In this document: in pieces, positions 1 through 8,734 of the stretch
Layout of the letters: every line of letters starts with the position of its first letter
Numbering within the stretch: the first letter of the stretch is position 1
Assembly (NCBI GenBank): GCA_023957755.1
Contig: JAMLGT010000010.1
Location: forward strand, 116,925-180,924
Length of the DNA stretch: 64,000 nt
DNA from: Chitinophagaceae bacterium
GTDB taxonomy: Bacteria; Bacteroidota; Bacteroidia; Chitinophagales; Chitinophagaceae
Direction: 5' to 3'
The notes under the pieces: generated by a model
Database searches by the model: none
What the model was told of the DNA's origin: nothing
Seen by the model: the letters and a program-made list of their open reading frames with translations, nothing else
Program-made: the position numbers and the translations under genes

Positions 1-1160
1 CTGGTATCGTTTGCTCCATATCCATACGGACTGCCATAATAGTTGTAATAATTGTAATAATAAGGAGAATAATAATAATACGGAGAGAAGTAAGAGGGAT
101 AGCCATACAGGTAGTCCCACCGATTCCAGTTATTTGATCTTGATTGTGTATAGAAATCTTCGGCCATCAGCAAAAAACCACCGTCTTTCTTAAGTATTAC
201 ATTCCTGATAAAAAAATCATTCAGGGCTGTCTTTTCACTTCCTTTTTTCCTGATACCCGCACGAAGACTGTCATCAATTTTAGCAAAGGTGCCAGAGACC
301 AGGCTATTGGTTTCTTCATCAACTACAGCCGTAAAGATACCTTCCGCATTACCTCTCTTCTTTAGATAATACAGGCTATTCAGAATATAATTTGTATTCA
401 GATTGTCAATCTTCAGCTTTACATCATCCACATATTTTTCTGAAAGATTAATCTTCATCGAGGTGAAGTCATCGTCATACACCCCTTTGGTGACCAAATC
501 CAGATCCTCAATATAGTCGCGGGTGGACGAGCGGTTACCTGCTGTAAAAACAAAATTTCCTGCATTAGATAACAAAAAATCACTGAACACATACTTCTTG
601 TCTTCGTAATTTGTCTCTATTCTCGAGCGATGTTTTAGTTTCAGGTTTTCATCCATTAGCAAGGTAGTAAACACAAATTGGTTGCTTTTCTTCTGAACTT
701 TGAAAACCATTACCTGCTTCTTATCCTCACTGCTAATAGTTGTATAAATTTTGTTTCCCGCAAAGAAACTTATTGCAGATGTATCCAGTTCAATCGGATC
801 GGTTAACAGTTTGCCATCTCCATTAATCTTAACCGCATTACAATAGACAATATTTCTTTTTTGATACTGATATATCATCCATGCGTAATCGGAATATGAT
901 ATGAAGTCCACATTAAGTACTTTATCCGGTAAAAATTTGAGTTCGACCTTATCCTTCTGATTCAAATCCTGATCATAGACAGTGATATAATAGTTGGTTC
1001 TGATATTCTTATAAATCAGATAGCTGTTGCTGAACTTACCAATAATTTCAAAATTGAGAGAGCGGGTATCATTATTATCCGGCTGCGTGTACACAATTCT
1101 CTGCGCTTTCGACGACAGAGAAACTAAGGTAAGAATTAAGATAACCCCAATATGCTTCAT
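1..1160 (-). CDS. Secreted protein of unknown function, C-terminus cut off by window edge
   Basis: An open frame runs on the minus strand from an ATG at 1160 to the left edge without a stop, giving about 386 visible residues. The N-terminus (MKHIGVILILTLVSLSSKAQ) is a typical signal peptide, so export to the periplasm or cell surface is likely. The first ~340 residues read like repeated beta-strands (several segments of form YDQDL, VFKVQKK, FVFTAGNR), perhaps a propeller, but I do not recognise a family. The visible end, at about 11-85, is very rich in Tyr, Ser, Pro and Asn (YYYYSPYYYNYYNYYG). Gene identity is unknown; reality of the frame is well supported by length and signal peptide. Confidence 0.8.
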   Translation of the reverse strand, partial: MKHIGVILILTLVSLSSKAQRIVYTQPDNNDTRSLNFEIIGKFSNSYLIYKNIRTNYYITVYDQDLNQKDKVELKFLPDKVLNVDFISYSDYAWMIYQYQKRNIVYCNAVKINGDGKLLTDPIELDTSAISFFAGNKIYTTISSEDKKQVMVFKVQKKSNQFVFTTLLMDENLKLKHRSRIETNYEDKKYVFSDFLLSNAGNFVFTAGNRSSTRDYIEDLDLVTKGVYDDDFTSMKINLSEKYVDDVKLKIDNLNTNYILNSLYYLKKRGNAEGIFTAVVDEETNSLVSGTFAKIDDSLRAGIRKKGSEKTALNDFFIRNVILKKDGGFLLMAEDFYTQSRSNNWNRWDYLYGYPSYFSPYYYYSPYYYNYYNYYGSPYGYGANDT

Positions 1161-1318
1161 AGTATTCTTCAGGTGGTTTAGTGTTCCTATTACTAATTTA
1201 CGACAAAAAGATGTGTACCGCCCCTGAAGGGTTGCCACAACATAATTTATTTTGAAATTTAACCCAAAATTTACAGTAATCATTTGCCACCTCTCCTGTC
1301 TGAAGGAGGATACAATTA

Positions 1319-2107
1319 TCAGAGGTCGTCTTTGGTAAACTTCTTAAGTGAGAAGAAATAATACAGCCCTGTATAGATTACTACCGCAAGCACCATCACC
1401 CAATCACCAGGTAAACCCTTATAAATAAATTCCTTCCCAAAGGGTAGCGGAAGCAGTGAATCGCTTGTCTGTAACGGCAGGAAATAGCCTACAGGAGTCA
1501 TGTCTAACTTAAGGTTTATAAAGGTTGTAAAGAGCCATTCGAAAATAAGCCCATACAGAAAGAATATCGCTATGGCAAGTCCGCTCCTTCTGAAGATAAC
1601 CGAAAGGAACATAGCAAAAGCAATATAGGTAAGCGATTGCAGAAAAATATAGCCCACCTTTTCAATACCTTCCCAACTGAAAGACGAGCCGGCACTCATA
1701 AATCCGAATACCAGTGCCACAATAAAATTGAGCACAGTGATAAGCACTGCATAAATAAAAGCGCCTGTAAACTTTACATTGATAAATTGTGCACGCTCCC
1801 ATCCGTCAATAATATTTTGTCTATGGGTTTTAAAGTTATATTCATTGGTCATTAGCATTATAAACAATATACCGGGGAAATAAAGAAGCCAGCTGCTCAT
1901 AAACCCGACAGTGCCCCATACCCTTGGAAAAGAATACGGAGTCCCTAATAAGGCCGATCCTAACGGCACATTCTCATGCGCCAGTTCATTGATATAAAAT
2001 CCGATATAATTAATCCCAAAGAGCGAAACAAAGTACAAGATTGTAAATACCCAAAATGCCTTGTAATACCTCACCTTCAGCCACTCTATCTTTAATAATT
2101 GCCACAT
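1319..2107 (-). CDS. ABC-2 type transporter permease
   Basis: A 262-residue inner-membrane protein with about six hydrophobic helices (near residues 14-36, 60-85, 113-140, 147-170, 173-195 and 235-255) and the short cytoplasmic N-terminus (MWQLLKIEWLKVRYYKAF) typical of ABC-2 permeases that begin 'xxL.K.EWLK'. It lies 4 bases downstream of the ATPase gene at 2112-3005, so the two should form one operon and one exporter. The substrate cannot be told from sequence; relatives serve in export of drugs, peptides or lipids, or in gliding. Start ATG at 2107. Confidence 0.85.
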   Translation of the reverse strand: MWQLLKIEWLKVRYYKAFWVFTILYFVSLFGINYIGFYINELAHENVPLGSALLGTPYSFPRVWGTVGFMSSWLLYFPGILFIMLMTNEYNFKTHRQNIIDGWERAQFINVKFTGAFIYAVLITVLNFIVALVFGFMSAGSSFSWEGIEKVGYIFLQSLTYIAFAMFLSVIFRRSGLAIAIFFLYGLIFEWLFTTFINLKLDMTPVGYFLPLQTSDSLLPLPFGKEFIYKGLPGDWVMVLAVVIYTGLYYFFSLKKFTKDDL

Positions 2108-2111
2108 GCTG

Positions 2112-3005
2112 TTAGTTGTTATTTGTTAATTCAATGAACCTGGATTCCAGGCTTTTCTTTCTGGCTACGAGATGATTCAGACTAAGGCCCTTGTTATGAC
2201 AATACTCGTTGAGCCGTTCAGGATTGGATACTCCCTTTGGAAAGTACACAGATAACACTCCTGTAGATTTTTCTATTCTCAATGCCCCTTCATACGAGGT
2301 AAGCATTGCATAGAGGCGTTCCATATCAGTTGCAGAAACCTCTACTATTTCTTCATCAGACAATATATCAGAAACTTTCCCGACAGCCAGCAAATCACCA
2401 TTCTTAAGTATAGCCACATCAGTACATACTTTCTCCACTTCATCGAGAAGATGGCTTGCCATAATAATCGTCTTACCCAGCGCATGTAGATTTCGCATCA
2501 GTTGCCTGATTTCTGCAATACCGGTAGGATCCAGGCCATTAGTTGGCTCATCAAATATCAAGACTTCAGGATCACCGAGCAAACAGGCTGCTATCGCCAG
2601 ACGTTGCTTCATTCCCAAAGAAAAGGTGCTGAATTTCGAAGTGCGCCTATGTGCCAGATTCACGGTCTCCAAAGCCTTCATAATATCCGCATTTTCAATC
2701 TGCTTGACGGCGGCTGTTATCCTCAGATTCTCAACCGGATTGAGATAGTGATAAAAGTTAGGAGTTTCCAGAAGTGTACCCACCTTCCTGCGGGCATCGC
2801 CATTTGGCGCTCCATCAAACAAGCCATAACTGCCCGATGTAGGCCTGATAATATCTACAATGGTTCCAAGTAAAGTCGTTTTACCACTACCGTTAGGCCC
2901 TAAGATACCAAATACTACCCCTTCCGGTACAGAGAAACTTACATTTTTGAGCGCTTGTATCCTGCCGAAATTTTTCGACAAATTATTTACAGTTAAGACA
3001 GACAT
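2112..3005 (-). CDS. ABC transporter ATP-binding protein
   Basis: Cytoplasmic ATPase of 297 residues that powers the permease encoded just downstream. Walker A GPNGSGKT is at residues 36-43, the signature region FSLGMKQRLA near 127, and Walker B with the following D-loop, VLIFDEPTNGLDP, near 150, followed by the switch His in MASHLL. The last ~85 residues lie beyond the nucleotide-binding domain, as in exporters of the CcmA/NatA-like group. It is the first gene of a two-gene unit; upstream 3006-3110 is a short spacer before the end of the next gene, which is transcribed in the same direction. Confidence 0.92.
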   Translation of the reverse strand: MSVLTVNNLSKNFGRIQALKNVSFSVPEGVVFGILGPNGSGKTTLLGTIVDIIRPTSGSYGLFDGAPNGDARRKVGTLLETPNFYHYLNPVENLRITAAVKQIENADIMKALETVNLAHRRTSKFSTFSLGMKQRLAIAACLLGDPEVLIFDEPTNGLDPTGIAEIRQLMRNLHALGKTIIMASHLLDEVEKVCTDVAILKNGDLLAVGKVSDILSDEEIVEVSATDMERLYAMLTSYEGALRIEKSTGVLSVYFPKGVSNPERLNEYCHNKGLSLNHLVARKKSLESRFIELTNNN

Positions 3006-3110
3006 AGAGTTAAAAGTAATGCATCTATGAATAATCTGCCAGTATATTTAAAATTTGTTGAAAGATTGTGTCGGATGAATCCGGCAAATCATCACCTGAA
3101 GGAATGCGAA

Positions 3111-5516
3111 TTAGTTTCTCAATGGTTTACCTGTCTTCAATACGCTTTGTAAACGTTCGAGCGTTTTCTTTTCGCCGCAGAGACTCAAAAAGGCCTCCCG
3201 TTCCAGGCTGAGAAGATATTGCTCACTCACAAGAGTTGTTTCACTCAAATCCCCTCCACACATTACATAGGCCAACTTCCTGGCTACTTTTACATCGTGC
3301 TCTGTGATGTAATTTCCTCTGTACATACTATTAATACCTGCATACAACATGCCTAAGCCGGCACGGCCAAGCACCTTAATATCTGTCCGCTCCTTCGGTT
3401 GCGTATATCCCGCATCAAACATATCGATCACACTCTTTTTGGCTTCTGCAATTCTTCTATCCTGATTCATCACTACCTCATCGTGGCCTTTTCTCAAGAT
3501 ACCTATCTGATAAGCTTCGAAACCGGAAGTAGAAACTTTAGCTGTACCAATAGTCATAAATCTGTTCTGTAGTGGAATGGTTTCAGGCTCATTGGGCTGC
3601 ATTTCGTCGGAGGTGCGGAGTGTGAACTCCTTGGTTCCACCTCCACCGGGTATTAATCCCACTCCCAATTCTACCAATCCAATATAAGTTTCTGCCGCTG
3701 CTAATATCTTATCGGCATGAAGCGAGAATTCGCATCCTCCTCCAAGTGCCAGTCCATGTGGTGCTACTACCACCGGAATAGATGAATGGCGAATCCTCAT
3801 CGAGGTGTTCTGAAACTGGCGAATCGCGAGATTCAATTCGTCATAATCCTGCTCAGCCGCCAGCATAAAGATCATCCCGATATTGGCGCCCGCACTAAAC
3901 TGCGCACCTTCATTGGCAATCACTAATCCTTTGTACTTTTCTTCTGCAACTGAAATGGCTTTGTTCACACCTTCAATCACTTCACTCCCAATGCTGTTCA
4001 TCTTGGTTGCCCACGAAAGTCCCACCACATCATCACCCATATCCACCAGTCTGCAACCGCTATTCTTCCATACCGTTTTTTCTGTGAGATCGCTCAGTAT
4101 AATAAAGGCATCACCTCCGGGCAATGGTTTATAGGCTCTGGTTGCAGGATCATAGCACTGCCGTTTGCCATTCTCAACTTTATAAAACGAATTATTACCT
4201 GCACTGATGAATTCATCCACCCATCCTGCGTAAGCCACACCAGCGGCTTTCATCTGAGCTGCGGTTTCCTTAACTCCCATTACATCCCACGTTTCAAAGG
4301 GTCCCAGTTCCCATCCGAAACCGGCTCTCATAGCATCATCCAACCTATACAATTCATCGCTGATCTCCGGAATTCTGAAGGAAACATAAGAAAACAAGCT
4401 GTAGTGAAACAACCGGTAAAACTCGGCTGCCTTGTCTTTTCCTGCAGTCAGCATCTTCAATCTCGTCTTCAAATCGTCCACAGGTTTGGCTGCGTCAATG
4501 GTGGCAAACTTTGGTTTTACCCTAGGCGCATATTCAAAAGTTGTGAGGTTCAGCGTAAGGATTTCAGATTTACCCTCTGCTCCTTTGATCTTTTTGAAGA
4601 AACCCTGTCCTGTCTTATCTCCCAGCCACTTATTATCCACCATCTTCTGCAACCACTCCGGAATATTGAATATGGCAGAAGCTTCATCACTCTTACAATT
4701 TTCTTTCACTCCCTGTGCCACCTTAACCAGGGTATCGATTCCAACCACGTCTGCTGTACGGAAGGTAGCCGACTTGGGCCTTCCTGAAACCGGGCCGGTA
4801 AGGGCATCGATCTCGTCAATTCCCAATCCCAATTGATCCATGAGGTGGAAAATAGACATGATTGAAAATACTCCTATCCTGTTAGCGATAAAAGCAGGCG
4901 TATCTTTACATAACACGGTGGTCTTACCCAGAAATAAATCTCCATAATGTGCAAGAAAATCGACCACCTCCTTATCAGTATCAGGAGTAGGAATTATTTC
5001 AAGAAGCCGCAGGTATCTGGGTGGGTTAAAAAAGTGGGTACCACAAAAGTGCTTCTTAAAGTCATCACTTCTCCCTTCCGTCATCAGATGGATTGGAATA
5101 CCTGAGGTATTAGAAGTAATCAGCGTGCCTGGTCTGCGATACTGCTCTACTCCTTCAAAAACTGATTTCTTAATATCAAGACGCTCCACCACAACCTCTA
5201 TTACCCAATCCACACCGGCAATCTCCTGCAGATTGTCGTCGAAGTTTCCTGTCTTAATCCTCTTTAAATCCGCATCTGTAAATACCGGCGAAGGTTTGGC
5301 CTTGACGGTACTCATAAGCGAACTATTAACAATCCGGTTAGCTACGGCCTTATCTGTAAGTTGTAATCCTTTTTTAGCTTCTTCTGCCGTCAGCTCTTTT
5401 GGCGGTATATCCAGTAACAATACATCCACTCCAATACCGGCAAACAGACAGGCTATACGGCTTCCCATGACGCCACTACCTAAAACTGCAACTTTATTGA
5501 TCGTTCTTTTGTACAT
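3111..5516 (-). CDS. 3-hydroxyacyl-CoA dehydrogenase / enoyl-CoA hydratase fusion (FadN type)
   Basis: An 801-residue bifunctional fatty-acid beta-oxidation enzyme. The NAD-binding dehydrogenase comes first (Rossmann GSGVMG at residues 13-18; SNTSG and HFFNPP catalytic region near 135-170) and the crotonase-type hydratase domain last (GLALGGGCE and the glycine-rich GLIPGGGG near 590-625, both with the expected Glu residues). This order is opposite to FadB/FadJ of E. coli and matches Bacillus FadN. In FadN organisms a thiolase and acyl-CoA dehydrogenase usually follow; here the downstream neighbours are an ABC transporter, so the partners must be elsewhere. ATG at 5516. Confidence 0.9.
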   Translation of the reverse strand: MYKRTINKVAVLGSGVMGSRIACLFAGIGVDVLLLDIPPKELTAEEAKKGLQLTDKAVANRIVNSSLMSTVKAKPSPVFTDADLKRIKTGNFDDNLQEIAGVDWVIEVVVERLDIKKSVFEGVEQYRRPGTLITSNTSGIPIHLMTEGRSDDFKKHFCGTHFFNPPRYLRLLEIIPTPDTDKEVVDFLAHYGDLFLGKTTVLCKDTPAFIANRIGVFSIMSIFHLMDQLGLGIDEIDALTGPVSGRPKSATFRTADVVGIDTLVKVAQGVKENCKSDEASAIFNIPEWLQKMVDNKWLGDKTGQGFFKKIKGAEGKSEILTLNLTTFEYAPRVKPKFATIDAAKPVDDLKTRLKMLTAGKDKAAEFYRLFHYSLFSYVSFRIPEISDELYRLDDAMRAGFGWELGPFETWDVMGVKETAAQMKAAGVAYAGWVDEFISAGNNSFYKVENGKRQCYDPATRAYKPLPGGDAFIILSDLTEKTVWKNSGCRLVDMGDDVVGLSWATKMNSIGSEVIEGVNKAISVAEEKYKGLVIANEGAQFSAGANIGMIFMLAAEQDYDELNLAIRQFQNTSMRIRHSSIPVVVAPHGLALGGGCEFSLHADKILAAAETYIGLVELGVGLIPGGGGTKEFTLRTSDEMQPNEPETIPLQNRFMTIGTAKVSTSGFEAYQIGILRKGHDEVVMNQDRRIAEAKKSVIDMFDAGYTQPKERTDIKVLGRAGLGMLYAGINSMYRGNYITEHDVKVARKLAYVMCGGDLSETTLVSEQYLLSLEREAFLSLCGEKKTLERLQSVLKTGKPLRN

Positions 5517-5677
5517 GATATAATTTAGTTAGATAAACAACTATTTTCAAAAACCGAAATTAAGGTATTTTAATTTGAAGCAAAAGTGGTTTTGCTCATA
5601 AAACCAGCCCTTTACTCCGTTAAAAAGAAACATGGCAAAACCATGCCAATTCAGCAGGAGAAGCTTCTATACATTCC

Positions 5678-7018
5678 TCAACGCATAAACTCCATCCGCA
5701 TAGCTCCTTCAGATTCCCTGAGCTTACCCGCATCAAATACACACTGCCCGTTGACGAATGTTTTTTCGATAGAGGCAGGGAAAATAGATTTTTCCAATGG
5801 ACTCCATCCACATTTGTATAGAATATTATCTTTAGTAACCTGTGTTTCTTTGTTAAGATCTACCACTACCAGATCGGCGAAGTAGCCTTCTCTGATATAC
5901 CCCCTGTCCCTGATGAGGAAGCAATCTGCCACAGCATGGCTCATTTTTTCAACTATCTTCTCCAGGCTTATTCTGCCTTCTTTGTAATGATGTAACATCA
6001 GCAGAAGTGCATGTTGCACCAGTGGCAGGCCTGAAGAAGCCTGCTCGTAGGGTGGTTGCTTTTCGGAAAGCAAATGGGGCGCATGGTCTGTGGCTATCAC
6101 ATCCAGAGTGTTATCTAAAAGCCCCTCCCACAATGCCTCCCGATTCACTCTCTCTTTGATAGCAGGATTACACTTTATCAGATAACCCAGGGCATCATAG
6201 TCATCAGCACTAAAATGCAGATGATGTACACACACTTCAGCCGTGATTCTTTTTTCTCTCAGTGGTATCTCATTATCGAAAAGCGCCAATTCTTTTGCTG
6301 TCGAAATGTGGAGAATATGTAAACGGCTGTCGTATTTTTTCGCCAGCGATGAGGCAAATGCAGACGAAACAAAACAGGCATTTTCACTGCGTATCAAAGG
6401 ATGGTCGGATGGTACCAACTCCGGGTTTTTTGCTTTGAGTATTTCGTAATTATTACGAATAGTCTTTTCGTCTTCGCAATGAGTGGCAATTAACAGTTCG
6501 CAATCCCTGAATATCCTGTGAAGGGTTGGTTCGTCATCTACGAGCATATTTCCGGTGCTCGAGCCCATAAAAATCTTTACCCCACATATTTCCTTTCTGA
6601 GTCGGTTAGTTTTGAGCACTTCCTCTGCATTATCATTACTTACTCCCATATAGAAGCTATAGTTAGCCAGCGATGTTTTTTGTGCTATCCTGTATTTCTC
6701 TTCCAACAAATCAATCGTAAGTGCCGGTGGCCTGGTATTGGGCATCTCCATAAAAGAAGTAGTGCCACCTGCTACTGCTGCGCGGCTCTCGGTATAGATA
6801 GAAGCCTTGTGTGTCAGCCCGGGTTCGCGGAAATGTACCTGATCATCAATTACACCGGGTAAGAGGTGAAGCCCTTCCCCATTGATTTCCTCAAAACTCT
6901 CGCGAGGCGAGATGTTATTGTCAATTTGTTCAATGCGCCGGCCTTTTACATATACATCCTTCTGTTCAACTTTATTTTCATTGACTACAGAAATGTTTCT
7001 AAAAAGAGTATTTTGCAT
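5678..7018 (-). CDS. pyrC: Dihydroorotase, Bacteroidota type
   Basis: A 446-residue zinc amidohydrolase that cyclises carbamoyl-aspartate in pyrimidine synthesis. The frame is open further upstream, but the start at 7018 (MQNTLFRNIS) matches the family start and avoids overlap with the divergent gene at 7053. Metal-site motifs are DDQVHFREPG near residue 55, KIFMGSSTGNM near 160, ATHCED near 185, HILHIST near 240 and ATDHAPH near 320 with the catalytic Asp. The first metal motif reads D-x-Q-x-H where most dihydroorotases have D-x-H-x-H. I recall the same Gln in the Porphyromonas enzyme, so it is likely a lineage trait and not a lesion. Confidence 0.93.
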   Translation of the reverse strand: MQNTLFRNISVVNENKVEQKDVYVKGRRIEQIDNNISPRESFEEINGEGLHLLPGVIDDQVHFREPGLTHKASIYTESRAAVAGGTTSFMEMPNTRPPALTIDLLEEKYRIAQKTSLANYSFYMGVSNDNAEEVLKTNRLRKEICGVKIFMGSSTGNMLVDDEPTLHRIFRDCELLIATHCEDEKTIRNNYEILKAKNPELVPSDHPLIRSENACFVSSAFASSLAKKYDSRLHILHISTAKELALFDNEIPLREKRITAEVCVHHLHFSADDYDALGYLIKCNPAIKERVNREALWEGLLDNTLDVIATDHAPHLLSEKQPPYEQASSGLPLVQHALLLMLHHYKEGRISLEKIVEKMSHAVADCFLIRDRGYIREGYFADLVVVDLNKETQVTKDNILYKCGWSPLEKSIFPASIEKTFVNGQCVFDAGKLRESEGAMRMEFMR

Positions 7019-7052
7019 TTTTAATTTTATTACATGCTGTAACCGATCCTGC

Positions 7053-8717
7053 ATGCGAAAACTCATAAGCTTTTTAATTCCCGCGCTGCTTCTCACAACT
7101 GAAAGTCTTTTTGCCCAGACTACCTATCTGCCCGAAGGTAACAAAGCCTATCCGCTATTGGAAAGACTTGAAATAAAACAAGGCAAAAATAGCAATCTAA
7201 ACTTTAGCTCCACGAAACCATTTAGCAGAAGGAGCGCAGTTCAGGAAGCAAGATATGCCGACAGTCTTTACAAAATGGGAGAGCTGCCACTGACCGAAGT
7301 GGACAGATATAACATCCGGTCGCTCTATCTGAACAACATGGAATGGGTCCCTGAATCCGACGCATCGTTCGAGAGCAAACACCCCGTGTGGAATACTTTC
7401 TATAAAACGCCTGCCCATCTGTTTTATGTAAACGAAAAAGACTTTTTCCTGGCTATCGACCCGGTACTTTCTTTCCAATATGGTAGTGGCACAGGGGAAG
7501 AAGATGCGCTATACTATAACAAAAGAGGCATCACACTCAGAGGAAGAATAGCCAATAAAATAGGATTTAGCACCACGATCACTGATAATCAGGAACGAGG
7601 CCCCCTATTCTTCAGAGATTATGTAACCACTCACAGGGCGGTACCCGGCGTGGGATTCTACAAGCCTTTCAAGAAAAACGGATATGATTATTTTGATGGC
7701 AGAGGTTCTTTTACGTTCAATGTTACCAAATACATCGATGTGCAATTTGGGTACGACAAGAACTTTATCGGAAATGGTGAAAGAAGCCTCTTTCTCGACA
7801 ACACAGGAAACAGCACGCTATTCCTGAAGCTGAACACAAAAATCTGGAAACTGAATTATCAGAATCTTTTCATGGAGTTGGTGCCTACCTTCGTAAAACA
7901 TGGAGACCATCTGCTCGACAGGAAATACGCGGCGATGCACCATCTGAGCATGAACGTAACGCCGTGGCTGAATATCGGATTATTTGAAGGAGTCGTGTTT
8001 GGCCGTAAGAACAGATTCGATTTCATGTATCTGAACCCGATCATCTTCCTACGACATGTGGAAGGCACCGTAGGAAGCCCTGATAATGCGCTGGCAGGCA
8101 TCGACTTTAAGGCAAATGCTATGAAGCAGTTCCAATTTTACGGACAGTTATTACTCGATGAATTCCTGCTCAAAGAAATTTTTAAAAACAATGGCTTTTG
8201 GGCTAATAAATATGGTTACCAATTAGGTGTGAAATATATAGACGCTTTCAACATCAAAAATCTCGATTTGCAGGTAGAAGCCAATAGGGTAAGGCCATTC
8301 ACCTACTCTCATTATGACTCTGTAGCCAACTATACACACTATAATCAACCTCTGGCTCACCAGCTCGAAGCTAACTTTCAGGAATTTATCGGAAAAGTGC
8401 GCTATCAGCCTTCTCCCAAATGGCGCTTTGATGCTGCGGTACATTATTACTACAAAGGACTTGATACCGCAAATGCCAACTTCGGGGGCGACATCTTCAA
8501 ACTCTACTCTACCCGCACAAAAAACTATGACAATTTTGTAGGAGGAGGTGATAGAATTCAGGTGCTCAATGCGGCCGCTACCTTAGGTTACGAGCTAAAG
8601 GAAAATCTGATGATTGAGGCCAATGTACTTTTCAGAAAGGAATCAGCAACTGATCCGGCCACATTCTATAATATCGGTATCCGCTTAAATGCCCCAAAAA
8701 GAAACTATAATTTCTGA
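7053..8717 (+). CDS. Outer-membrane beta-barrel protein, Wzi / RemB-like
   Basis: A 554-residue exported protein. ATG at 7053 gives a clean signal peptide (MRKLISFLIPALLLTTESLFAQ); longer starts would overlap pyrC. After the peptide come many alternating amphipathic strands rich in aromatic residues (ANKIGFSTTITDNQE, YIDVQFGYDKNFIGNG, WLNIGLFEGVVFG), ending in a C-terminal strand IGIRLNAPKRNYNF. The pattern, and the segment FGYDKNFIGNGERSLFLD, fit the capsule-assembly Wzi family that includes flavobacterial RemB, a surface protein tied to gliding. It is divergent from pyrC with only 34 bases between starts and converges on the sigma-54 regulator gene. Family assignment is from pattern memory, so moderate. 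Confidence 0.6.
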   Translation: MRKLISFLIPALLLTTESLFAQTTYLPEGNKAYPLLERLEIKQGKNSNLNFSSTKPFSRRSAVQEARYADSLYKMGELPLTEVDRYNIRSLYLNNMEWVPESDASFESKHPVWNTFYKTPAHLFYVNEKDFFLAIDPVLSFQYGSGTGEEDALYYNKRGITLRGRIANKIGFSTTITDNQERGPLFFRDYVTTHRAVPGVGFYKPFKKNGYDYFDGRGSFTFNVTKYIDVQFGYDKNFIGNGERSLFLDNTGNSTLFLKLNTKIWKLNYQNLFMELVPTFVKHGDHLLDRKYAAMHHLSMNVTPWLNIGLFEGVVFGRKNRFDFMYLNPIIFLRHVEGTVGSPDNALAGIDFKANAMKQFQFYGQLLLDEFLLKEIFKNNGFWANKYGYQLGVKYIDAFNIKNLDLQVEANRVRPFTYSHYDSVANYTHYNQPLAHQLEANFQEFIGKVRYQPSPKWRFDAAVHYYYKGLDTANANFGGDIFKLYSTRTKNYDNFVGGGDRIQVLNAAATLGYELKENLMIEANVLFRKESATDPATFYNIGIRLNAPKRNYNF

Positions 8718-8734
8718 GTAATATCTCAGCACAG

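Noticed and set aside
7019..7096. Longer dihydroorotase start
   Set aside because: It would overlap the signal peptide of the divergent gene at 7053 and does not resemble the family.
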